NCBI GenBank assembly: GCA_029961685.1
Contig: JARWKL010000001.1
Coordinates: 31,508,295-31,572,294, forward strand
From: Aristolochia californica
Taxonomy: Eukaryota > Streptophyta > Magnoliopsida > Piperales > Aristolochiaceae
Length of the DNA stretch: 64,000 nucleotides
Direction of reading: 5' to 3'
Made by a program: the position numbers and the translations under genes. This document shows positions 39,064 to 49,238 of this stretch, piece by piece. Under the pieces are notes generated by a model. That model saw nothing but the letters and a program-made list of their open reading frames with translations. It searched no databases and was not told the DNA's origin. Position 1 is the stretch's first letter, and every line of letters starts with the position of its first letter.

Positions 39064-39900
39064 ATGTTAAAGATGCAAATGACCTATGGATACAAATCTT
39101 TTAAAGAGAATAACAAGCGCTCTTTAAATTCTCAAGTGAACGTGCAGTGGGATATTTACACGAGTCAAACAAGCCATTTTTTGTCCTTTTACAAAAAAGT
39201 TGACCTAACAATCGTAGATGATTGTAAAGTGATTTATCATGCGTAATGTGCTATATTTTTGTAAGAAATGACTTATGGATTGGGAGTCAACACTCATTTA
39301 AAATTCCCCCACCTCCCCCTTTTCCCGACGATTGCAAAACCTGAGATATAAAAACTAAAAAGTGCATACAATCCATAAAAATCACAATCACTCTTTGTAG
39401 TTATCTCTCTCTACATTTTTCCATTGTGCATTTCCATTTTAGGTATACACTTTTTTATTAAATCTAAACTTTGAGTTTTCGCTCACCCTTCATCCTGTAA
39501 ACAAAAAAGGCAAATAGATCACAACAAAATGATAATTTTGCAGTTTATGTATGGAAAAAATTTAATACAATAACAAATGTAAGTAAAGAAAAGTTATTCA
39601 CAAATCACAAATGAACACAAAAGTTTTGTTATCCAAGTTTGGGAAATTCGACTAGTTCAATCCTAATTGCTTGCAATTTTATAAGAAAGAGATTTCTTCC
39701 AAACATGTTTTAAAAATGGATATGCAAGCTTGAAACATGTTAAAGATGCAAATGACCAATGGATCCAAAGATTTTAAAGAGAATAACAACCGCTCAATTA
39801 AATTCTCAAGTGAACGTGCGGTGGGATATTTACCCGAGTGAAACAAGCCATTATGTTGCCCATTTGCAAAAAGTTTACCTAACAATCATAGATGAGAGTA
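39064..39900. repeat. Duplicated segment, copy 1 (partner 47301-48130)
   Basis: The copies anchored at 39064 and 39737 share private variants with those at 47301 and 47971. These include GCTCTTTAAATT or ACTCTTTAAATT, TTTACACGAGTC, AATCCATAAAAATCACAATC, CATTTTTCCATTGTGC, TTTTAGGTATACAC, TTTAATACAATAAC, TTCTTCCAAACATG and CAACCGCTCAATTAAATT. Offsets are 8237 and 8234 bp, equal to 13 monomers. Confidence 0.82.
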
Positions 39901-40408
39901 AAGTGATTTATCTTGCGTAATGAGCTTTATTTTTGTAAGAAATGACTTATGGATTGGGAGTCAACACTCAGTTAAAATTCCCCTGTCTCCTCCTTTGGTA
40001 GACGATTGCAAAACCTGAGATATAAAAACTAAAAAGAGCTTACAATTCGTAAAAATCACAGACACTCTTTGGAATTATCTGTCTCTAAATTTGTGCATTG
40101 TGCATTTCAATTTTAGATGAAAACTTTTTCCTTAAATCAAAACTTAGATTTTTCGCTCTCCCTTCATCTCGTAAACGAAAAAGGCAAATAGATCACAACA
40201 AAATGAAAATTTTAGAGTTCATGTATGGAAAAACTTTAAAAAATAACAAATGTAAGTAAAGTAAAGTTGTTCACACACCACAAATGAACACAAAAGTCTT
40301 TTTATCCAATTTTTGGATATTCTAATAGTTCAACCTAATAGCTTGAAATCTTAAAAGAAAGAAATTTCTTCTACACATGTTTTAAAAATGGATATGCACG
40401 CTTGAAAC

Positions 40409-40971
40409 ATTTTAAAGATGCAAATGACCTAAGCATCCAAAGATTTTAAAGAGAATAACAAACTCTCTTTAAATTCTCAAGTGAATTTGTGGTAGGATAT
40501 TTACCCGAGTAAAACAAACCATTATTTTTTCCCATTTGCAAATAGCCGACCTAACAATCATAGATGATTGTAAAGTGATTTATCATGCATGATGGGCTAT
40601 ATTTTTGTAAGAAACGACTTATGGATTGGGTGTCAACACTCAGTTAAAAATCCCACGCCTCTCCCTTTTCCTGATGATTGCAAAACTTGAGATATAATAA
40701 CTAAAAATTACAGACACTTTTTGGAATTATCTCTCTCTAAATTTGTACATTGTGCCTTTCCATACACTTTTTTCTTAATTCAAAACTTTGAGCTTTCGCT
40801 CTCCCTTCATCCCATAAACAAAAAGGGCAAATTCACACACCACAAATGAACACAAAAGTTTGTTATCCAAGTTTTGGAAATTCAACTAGTTCAACCCTAA
40901 TAGAGTGGAATTTTATAAGAAAGAGATTTCTTCTACACATGTTTTAAAAAATGTGTATGCATGCTTGAAAC
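40409..40971. repeat. Monomer with two deletions (~109 bp in total)
   Basis: The spacing is 563 bp. At about 40700 TAATAACTAAAAATTACAG has lost the GAGCTTACAATCCCTA portion between two CTAAAA motifs, consistent with recombination between those direct repeats. At about 40828 AAAGGGCAAATTCACACACC has lost the sequence from TAGATCACAAC through GAAAATTTA. Confidence 0.8.
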
Positions 40972-41590
40972 ATGTTAAAGATGTAAATGAGCTACGGATC
41001 CAAAGCTTTTAAAGAGAAAACAAACGCTCTTTAAATTCTCAAGTGAACCTTGTGGTGGGATATTTACCCGAGTCAAACAAGCCATTATTTTTCCCATTTA
41101 CAAAAAGTTGACCTAACAATCATGGATGATTGTAAAGTGATTTACCATGCGTCACGGGCTATATTTTTGTAAGAAATCACTTATGGATTGGGAGTCAACA
41201 CTTAGTTAAAAATCCCTCACCTCCCCCTGTTCACCACGATTGCACAAGTTGAGATATAAAAACTGAAAGGAGCTTACAATCCCTAAAAATTAATGACACT
41301 CTTTGGAATGATCTCTCTCTACATTTGTGCATTGTGCATTTCCATTTTAGATGTACACTTTTTTCTGAAATAGAATAATTGAGTTTTTACTCTCCCTTCA
41401 TCCCGTAAACAAAAAAGGCAAATAGATCAAAACAAAATGAAAATTTTAGATTTTATGTTTGGAAAAAATTTTAAACAATAACAAATGTAAGTAAAGAAAA
41501 GTTATTCACACACCACAAATAAACACAAAAGTTTTGTTGTCCAAGTTTGGGAAATTCCACTAGTTCAACCCTAATAGTTTGGAATTTTAT

Positions 41591-41648
41591 AAGAAAGAGA
41601 TTTCTTCTACACATGTTTTAAAAATGGATATGCATGCTTGAAACATGT
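41591..41648. other. Monomer dyad symmetries, representative copy
   Basis: Two inverted repeats sit side by side in the B-type monomer. AAGAAAGAGATTTCTT at 41591-41606 is a perfect 6-bp stem with a GAGA loop. ACATGTTT (41611-41618) and AAACATGT (41641-41648) form a perfect 8-bp stem around a 22-base loop that itself contains the palindrome ATGCAT. Most B copies keep both; A copies keep the second but weaken the first (GATTTTTCTA). They could form hairpins or cruciforms, or be a binding site; neither is shown. Confidence 0.6.
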
Positions 41649-42087
41649 TAAAGATGCAAATGACCTTTGGATCCAAAGCTTTTAAAGAGAATAACAAACG
41701 CTCATTAAATAGTCAAGTGAACGTGTGGTGGGAAATTTACCCATGTCAAACAAGTAATTATTTTGCCCATTTACTAAAGGCTGACGGAACAATCGTAGAT
41801 GATTGTAAATTTATTTATCATTCATGATGGGCTATATTTTTGTAAGAAATGACTTATGGTTTGGGAGTAAACACCAAGTAAAAAACAATTTAGAGTATAT
41901 GTATGGAAAAAATTTAAAACAATAACAAAAGTACTTAAATAAAATTTTTTCACACACCACAAATGAACAAAAAAGTTTTGTTATCCAAGTTTGGGAAATT
42001 CCACGAGTTCAACCCTATCAGCTTGGAAATTTATAAGGAAGAGATTTCTCCTACACGTGTTTTAAAATAGATATGCATGCTTGAAAT
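41645..42087. repeat. Monomer with ~229-bp deletion
   Basis: The spacing is 443 bp. At about 41876-41888 AACACCAAGTAAAAAA runs into CAATTTAGAGTATATG, so the C-rich tract, TATAAAAA box, heptamers and the GTTTTCGC segment are missing. The A-run at the joint again suggests short-homology joining. Confidence 0.85.
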
Positions 42088-42759
42088 ATGTTAAAGATGC
42101 AAATGACCTATGGATCCAAAGCTTTTAAAGAGAATAACAAATGCTCATTAAATTCTCAAGTGAACGTGCGGTGGGAAATTTATCCGAGTCAAACAAGCCT
42201 TTATTTTGCCCATTTACAAAAAGTTGACCTGACAATCATTGATGATTGCAAAGTGATATATAATGTGTAATGGGCTATATTTTTGTAACAAATGACTTAT
42301 GGATTGGGAGTCAACACTCAGTTAAAAATTTCCCGTATCCCCCTTTTCCCGACGATTGCAAAACCTACGATTTAAAAACCTAAAAGAGCTTACAATCCCT
42401 AAAAATTGCAGACACTCTTTGGAATTATCTCTCTCTACATTTTACATTGTCCATTTGAATTTTAGATGTACGCTTTTTTTTTAAAATAAAACTTTGAGTT
42501 TTTGGTCACCCTTCATCCTGTAAACAAAAAAGGCAAATAGATCACAACAAAATAAAAATTTTAGTGCTTTCGTAAGGAAAAAATTTTAAACAATCAAAAA
42601 TTTAAGTATAGAAAATTTATTCACACACAATAAATGAACTCAAAAGTTTTGTTATCCAAGTTTAGGAAATTCCACTAGTCCAACCCTAATACGTTGGAAT
42701 TTTTTAAGAAATAGATGTCTTCTACACATGTTTTAAAAATGGATATGCGTGATTGAAAC

Positions 42760-42942
42760 ATGTTAAAGATGCAAATGACCTATGGATCCAAAGCTTTTAA
42801 AGAGAATAACAAACGCTCATTAAATTCTCAAGTGAATGTGCGGTGGGATATTTACCCGAGTCAAACAAGCCATTATTTTGCCCATTTACAAAAAGATGAC
42901 CTACCAATCATAGATGGTTGTAAAGTGATTTATCATGCGTAA
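42760..42942 (+). other. 60-codon open frame of the monomer (representative; probably not coding)
   Basis: This copy is close to the consensus of a frame starting at the anchor ATG and ending at the TAA of GCGTAA. The product would begin MLKMQMTYGSKAFKENNKR and end CKVIYHA. I find it intact in about 30 of 97 copies (for example 6080, 9431, 12134, 21403, 26964, 33687, 41645, 53225, 56572, 63707). Elsewhere it is broken by stops, indels or loss of ATG, and all subfamily A copies are frameshifted by the missing octamer. No signal peptide, membrane segment or domain is recognisable. Substitutions change amino acids freely (for instance YPSQTSH, YTSQTSH, YPCQTSN). Retention is most simply explained by common descent. 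I do not call it a gene. Confidence 0.3.
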
Positions 42943-43080
42943 CGGGCTATATTTTTTTAAGAAATGACTTATGTATTGGGAGTCAACACTCAATTAAAAA
43001 TCCCCCACCTCCCTTTTCTTGACGATTGCAAAACCTGAGATATAAAAACTAAAAAAAACTTAAAATCCCTAAAAATTACA

Positions 43081-43683
43081 GTCACTCTTTTGAATTATCT
43101 TTTTCTACATTTGTGCGTTCTTCATTTCCATTTTAGATGTCCACTTTTTTCTGAAATCATAACTTTTAGTTTTTGCTCTCCCTTCATCCCGTAAAAAAAA
43201 TGCAAATAGATCACAACAAAATGAAAAATTTAGAGTTTATGTATGGAAAAAATTTAAAACAATAATAAATGTAAGTCAAGAAAATTTATTCACATACTAC
43301 AAATGAACAGAAAATTTTGGTTATCCAAGTTTGGGAAATTCAACTAATTGATCCCTAATAGGTTGGAATTTTATAAGAAAGAGATTCTTCTACACATGTT
43401 TTAAAAATGGATATGCTTGTTTGAAACAAGTTAAAGATTCAAATGAACTATGGATCCAAAGCTTTTAATGAGAATAACAAAAGCTCATTAAATTCTCAAG
43501 TGAACGTTCGGTGGGATATTTACCCGAGTCAAACAATCCTTTATTTAGTCAATTAACAAAAAGTTGACCGTACAATCACAGATGATTGTAAAGTGATTTA
43601 TCATGTGTAACGGGTTATATTTTTTTAAGAAATGACTTATGGATTGGAGTCAAACTCAGTTAAAAATCCTCCCCCACCTCCTT
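43081..43683. repeat. Recent 603-bp duplication, copy 1 (partner 46296-46900)
   Basis: The two blocks match with 11 substitutions and one 2-base A-run indel by my alignment, about 98 percent, far closer than ordinary copies. They share unusual variants: GTCACTCTTTTGAATTATC, CACATACTACAAATGAACAG, ATTTTGGTTATCC, TAATTGATCCCTAATAGG, AAACAAGTTAAAG, TTTATTTAGTC, GACCGTACAATCACAG and CCTCCCCCACCTCC. Similarity falls to background on both sides. The offset is 3215-3217 bp, five monomers including one shortened copy. Confidence 0.93.
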
Positions 43684-44102
43684 TTCCTGATGGTTGGAAA
43701 ACCTGAGATATAAAAACTAAAAAGAGCTTACAATCCCTTAAAATTACAGACACTCTTCGGAATTATCTCTTTCTACATTTGTGCATTGTGCATTTCAATT
43801 TTAGATGTAAACTTTTTTCTTAAATAAAAACTTTGAGTTTTCACTCCCCCTTCTTCCCGTAAACAAAAAAGGCAAAAAAATCTCAAAAAATGAAAATTTT
43901 AGAGTTCATGTATGGAAAAAATTTAAAAAAATAATAAATGTAAGTAAAGAAAAGAAAAGGTTTTCACACACCACAAATGAACACAAAAGTTTTGTTATCC
44001 AATTTTGGGAAATTCCACTGGTTCAATCGTAATTGATTGGAATTTAATAAGAAAGAGATTTCTTCTTCACATATTTTAAAAATGGCTATGCATGCTTGAA
44101 AC

Positions 44103-44647
44103 ATTTTAAAGTTGCAAATCCAAATCTTTTAAAGAGAATAAGAAACACTCATATAAATTCTCAACTGAACGTGCGGTGGGATATTTACCCGCATCAAACA
44201 AACCATTATTTTGCCCATTTACAAAAAGCTGACCTAACAATCATAAATGATTGTGAAGTGATTTATCATGTGTAATAGGCTATATTTTTGTTAGAAATGA
44301 CTTATGGATTGGGATTCAACACTCAGTTAAATATACCCCGCCTCCCCCTTTTCACGAGGATTGCAAAACCTGAGATATAAAAACTAAACAGAGCTTACAA
44401 TCCTAAAAAATCAGAGAAACTCTTTGGAATTATCTCTCTCTACATTTGCGAATTGTGCATTTCCATTTTAGATGTAAATTATTTTCATAAATCAAACCTT
44501 TGAGTTATTCACACACCAGAAATGAACACAAAATTTTTTTTTTCCCAGTTTGGGAAATTCCACTAGTTCAACCCTAATATTTTTGAATTATATATGAAAG
44601 AGATTTATTCTACACATGTTTTAAAAATGGATATGCATGCTTGAAAC
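44103..44647. repeat. Monomer with ~127-bp deletion
   Basis: The spacing is 545 bp. At about 44504-44508 CCTTTGAGTT runs into ATTCACACACC, deleting from TTCGCTCTCC through AAAGAAAATTT. The copy lies between the two halves of the 603-bp duplication. Confidence 0.85.
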
Positions 44648-46214
44648 ATCTTAAAGATGCAAAAGACCTATGGATCCAAAGCTTTTAAAGACAATAACAA
44701 ACGCTCATTAAATTCTCAAGTGAACGTGCGGTGGGATATTTACACGTGTCAAACAAGCCCTTATTTTGCCCATTTAAAAAAAGCTGCTCTTACAATCATA
44801 GATGATTGAAAAACTGATTTATCATGAGTAACGGGCCATATTTTTGTAATAATGGACTTATGGATTGGGAGTGAACACTCAGTTAAAACTCACCCACCTC
44901 CCCCTTTTCCCGACGATTGCAAAACCAGAGATGTAAAAACTAAAAATATCTTACAATCCCTAAAAATTAAAGACACTCTTTGGAATTATCTCTCTCTACA
45001 TTTGTGCGTTGTGCATTTTCTTTTTAGATGTACACGTTTTTCTTAAATCAAAACTTTGAGTTTTCGCTCTTCCTTCATCCCGTAAACACAAAAGGGAAAT
45101 AGATCGCATCAAAATTAAAATTTTAGAGTTTATGTATGGAAAAAATTTAAAACAATAACAAATGTAAGTAAAGAAAAGTGATTCAAACACCACAAATGAG
45201 CACAAATGTTTAGTTATCCAAGTTTTCAAAATTCCACTAGTTCAACCCTAATAGCTTGGAATTTTATAAGAAAGAGATTTCTTCTACACATGTTTTAAAA
45301 ATTGTTATGCATGCATGAAACATGTTAAAGAGGCAAATGACCTATGGATCCAAAGCTTTTAAAGAGAATAACAGACGCTCAATAAATTCTCAAATGAACG
45401 TGCGGTGGGATATTTATCCGATTCAAACAAACCATTATTATGCCCATTTACAAAAAGTTGGCATAACCATCATATATGATTTTAAAATGACTTACCATGC
45501 ATAACGGGCTATATTTTTTTAAGAAATGACTTATGGATTGGGAGTCATCACTTAGTTAAAAATCCCCCATCTCCTCCTTTTCCCAACGATTGCAAAAACT
45601 AAGATATAATAACTAAAAAGCGCTTACAATCCATAAAAGTTATAGACACTCTTTCGTATTATCTCTCTCTACATTTGGGCATTGTGCATTTCATTTTTAG
45701 ATGTACTATTTTTTATTAAATTAAACCTTTGAGTTTTCACACTCCCTTCATCCTGTAAAAAGGCAAATTGATCACAACAAAATGTAAATTTTTAAATTTA
45801 TGTAAAGAAAAATTTTTAAAAAATAAAAAATTTAAGTAAATAAAATTTATTCACACACCACTAATTCACATAAAAGTTTTGTTATCCATGTTTTGGAAAT
45901 TGCACTAGTTCAACCCTACTCGCTTGGAATTTTATAAGAAAGAGATTTCTTCTACTCATGTTTTCAAAATTGATATGCGTACTTGAAACATGTAAAAGAT
46001 GCAAATGAGCTATGGACCAAAAGCTTTTATATAGAATAACTAACGCTCATTAAATTCTAAAGTGAACGTACGGTCGAACAAGCCATTATTTTGCCCATTT
46101 ACAAAAAGTTGACCTAACAATCATAGATGATTGTAAAGTGATTTATCATGCGTAACGGGCTATATTTTTGTAAGAAATGACTTATGGATTGGGATTCAAC
46201 ACTCAGTTAAAAAT

Positions 46215-46263
46215 CCCCCGCCTCCCCCTTCTCCCGATGATTGCAAAACGTGAGATATAAAAA
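46215..46263 (+). other. C-rich tract plus TATAAAAA box, representative copy
   Basis: C5 at 46215-46219, C5 at 46224-46228 and C3 at 46233-46235 are followed by TATAAAAA at 46256-46263. This arrangement is present in almost every full-length monomer and is among the few G+C-rich parts of the unit. The minus strand carries three G-runs of 3, 5 and 5 separated by short loops, so two-layer quadruplex or i-motif folding is conceivable. The TATA-like box could support transcription. Both roles are inference only. Confidence 0.5.
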
Positions 46264-46295
46264 CTAAAAAGAGCTTACAATCCCTAAAAATTACA

Positions 46296-46900
46296 GTCAC
46301 TCTTTTGAATTATCTTTCTCTACATTTGTGCATTCTGCATTTCCATTTTAGATGTCCACTTTTTTCTTAAATCATAACTTTTAGTTTTTGCTCTCCCTTC
46401 ATCCCGTAAAAAAAAAATGCAAATAGATCACAACAAAATGAAAAATTTAGAGTTTATGTATGGAAAAAATTTAAAACAATAACAAATGTAAGTCAAGAAA
46501 ATTTATTCACATACTACAAATGAACAGAAAATTTTGGTTATCCAAGTTTGGGAAATTCAACTAATTGATCCCTAATAGGTTGGAATTTTATAAGAAAGAG
46601 ATTCTTCTACACATGTTTTAAAAATGGATATGCTTGCTTGAAACAAGTTAAAGATTCAAATGAACTATGGATCCAAAGCTTTTAATGAGAATAACAAAAG
46701 CTCATTAAATTCTCAAGTGAACGTTCTGTGGGATATTTACCCAAGTCAAACAATCCTTTATTTAGTCCATTAATAAAAAGCTGACCGTACAATCACAGAT
46801 GATTGTAAAGTGATTTATCATGTGTAACGGGTTATATTTTTTTAAGAAATGACTTATGGATTGGAGTCAAACTCAGTTAAAAATCCTCCCCCACCTCCTT
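46296..46900. repeat. Recent 605-bp duplication, copy 2 (partner 43081-43683)
   Basis: Near-identical to 43081-43683; see that entry for shared variants. The right boundary is sharp: both read CCTCCCCCACCTCCTT, then copy 1 continues TTCCTGATGGTTGG and copy 2 CTCCCCACTATTGC. The left boundary lies at or just before GTCACTC, where the preceding consensus sequence is uninformative. Confidence 0.93.
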
Positions 46901-47300
46901 CTCCCCACTATTGCAAGACCTAAGATATAAAAAGTAGAAAGAGCTTACAATCCCTAAAAATTACAGACACTTTGTGGAATTATCTCTCTCTACATTTGTG
47001 CATTGTTCAGATCTACACTTTTTTCCTAAATCAAATCATTGAGTTTTCGCTATCCCTTCATCCCATAAAAAAAGGTAAATCGATCACAACAAAATGAAAA
47101 TTTTAGAGTTTATGAATGGAAAAATTTTAAAACAATAAAAATGTAAGTAAAGAAAATTTATTCATTCACCAAAAATGAACATAAAATTATTTTTATCCAA
47201 GTTTATGAAATTCTACTAGTTCAACCCTAATAGCTTGGAATTTTATAAGCAAGAGATTTCTTCTAAACATGTTTTAAAAATGGATATGCATGCCTTAAAC

Positions 47301-48130
47301 ATGTTAAAGATGCAAATGACCTATGGATCCAAAGCTTTTAAAGAGAATAACAAGCACTCTTTAAATTCTCAAGTGAACGTGCGGTGGGATATTTACACGA
47401 GTCAAACAAGCCATTATTTTGCCCATTTACTAAAAGTTGACCTAACAGTCATAGATGATTGTAAAGTGATTTATCATGCATAACGGGCTATATTTTTGTA
47501 AGAAATGACTTATGGATTGGGAGTCAACACTCAGTTAAAATTTCCCCGCCTCCCCCTTTTCCCGACGATTGCAAAACCTGAGATATAAAAAAAAAAGAGA
47601 TTACAATCCATAAAAATCACAATCACGCTTTGGAGTTATCTCTCTCTACATTTTTCCATTGTGCATTTCCATTTTAGGTATACACTTTTTTCTTAAATCA
47701 AAACTTTGAGTTTTCGCTCACCCTTCATCCTGTAAACAAAAAAGGCAAATAGATCGCAACAAAATGATAATTTTAGAGTTTATGTATGGAAAAATTTAAT
47801 ACAATAACAAATGTAAGTAAAGAAAAGTTATTCACATATCACAAATGAACACAAAAGTTTTTTTATCCAAGTTTGGGAAATTCCACTTGTTCAACCCTAA
47901 CTATTTGCAATTTTATAAGAAAGAGATTTCTTCCAAACATGTTTTAAAAATGGATATGCAAGCTTGAAACATGTTAAAGATGCAAATGACCAATGGATCC
48001 AAAGATTTAAAAGAGAATAACAACCGCTCAATTAAATTCTCAAGTGAACGTGCGGGGGGGATATTTACCCGAGTGAAACAAGCCATTATGCTGCCCATTT
48101 GCAAAAAGGTTACCTAACAATCATAGGTGA
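47301..48130. repeat. Duplicated segment, copy 2 (partner 39064-39900)
   Basis: This holds the same two-unit variant set as the 39-kb segment in the same order. Local differences, such as GGGGGGG at about 48054 and loss of bases near 47590, show that the two have diverged more than the 603-bp pair. The offset equals 13 monomers. Confidence 0.82.
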
Positions 48131-48642
48131 TAGTAAAGTGATTTATCATGCATAATGGGCTATATTTTTTTAAGAAATGACTTATGGATTGGGAGTCAAA
48201 ACTCAGTTAAAAATCCCCGCCTCCCACTTTTCCAGACGATTGCAAAACCTGAGATATAAAAACTAAAAAGAGCTTACAATCCCTAAAAATTACAGACATC
48301 GTGGAATTATATCTCTCTACAATTATGCATTGTGCATTTCCTTTTTCGATGTACACTTTTTTCTTAAATCAAAACTTTGAGTTTTCGCTCACCCTTTATC
48401 CCGTAAAAAAAAAAGGCAAATAGATCACAACAAAATGAAAATTTTAGAGTTCATGTATGGAAAATATTTAAAACAATAACAAATGTAAGTAAAGAAAAGT
48501 TATTCACACACAACAAATGAACAAAAAATTTTTGTTATCCAAGTTTACGACATTCCACTAGTTCAATCCTAATAGCTTGGAATTTTATAAGAAAGAGATT
48601 TCTTCTACACATGTTTTAAAAATGGATATGCATGCTTGAAAC

Positions 48643-49238
48643 ATGTTAAAGATTCAAATGACCTATGGATCAAAATTTTTTAAAGAGAATAACAAACGCT
48701 CATTAAATTCTCAAGTGAAGGTGCGATGGGAAGTGATTTATCATGCGTAATGGGAAATATTTTTGTAAGAAATGACTTATGGATTTGGAGTCAACACTCA
48801 GTTAAAAATCCCCTGCCTCCCCCTTTTCTTGACGATTGCAGAACCTGAGGTATAAAAAAAAAAAGAGCTTACAATCCCTAAAAATTAGAGACTCTCTTTG
48901 GAATTATCTCTCTCTACATTTGTGCTTTGTGCATTTCCATATTAGATGTACAAATTTTTCTTAAATTAAAACTTTGATTTTTCGCTCTCCCGTCATCCCG
49001 TAAAATAAAAGGCAAATAGGTCACAACAAAATGAAAACTTTTGAGTTTATGCATGGAAAAAATTTAAAACAATAACAAATGTAAGTAAAGAAAATTTATT
49101 CACACACCACAAATGTACACAAAAGTTTTGTTATCCAAGTTTTGAAAATTCCACTAGTTCAACCCTTATTGCTTGGAATTTTATAAGAAAGAGATTTCTT
49201 CTACACATGTTTTAAAAATGGATATGCATGCTTGAAAC
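48643..49238. repeat. Monomer with ~76-bp deletion
   Basis: The spacing is 596 bp. At about 48727-48732 GTGCGATGGG joins AAGTGATTTATC, removing ATATTTACCC through GATTGTA, which includes most of the second half of the open frame. Confidence 0.85.

Noticed and set aside
39679..39885. Minus-strand frame repeated almost identically at 47913-48104, as a conserved gene pair
   Set aside because: The similarity is explained by duplication of the underlying satellite segment (39.1-39.9 kb with 47.3-48.1 kb), not by protein constraint.
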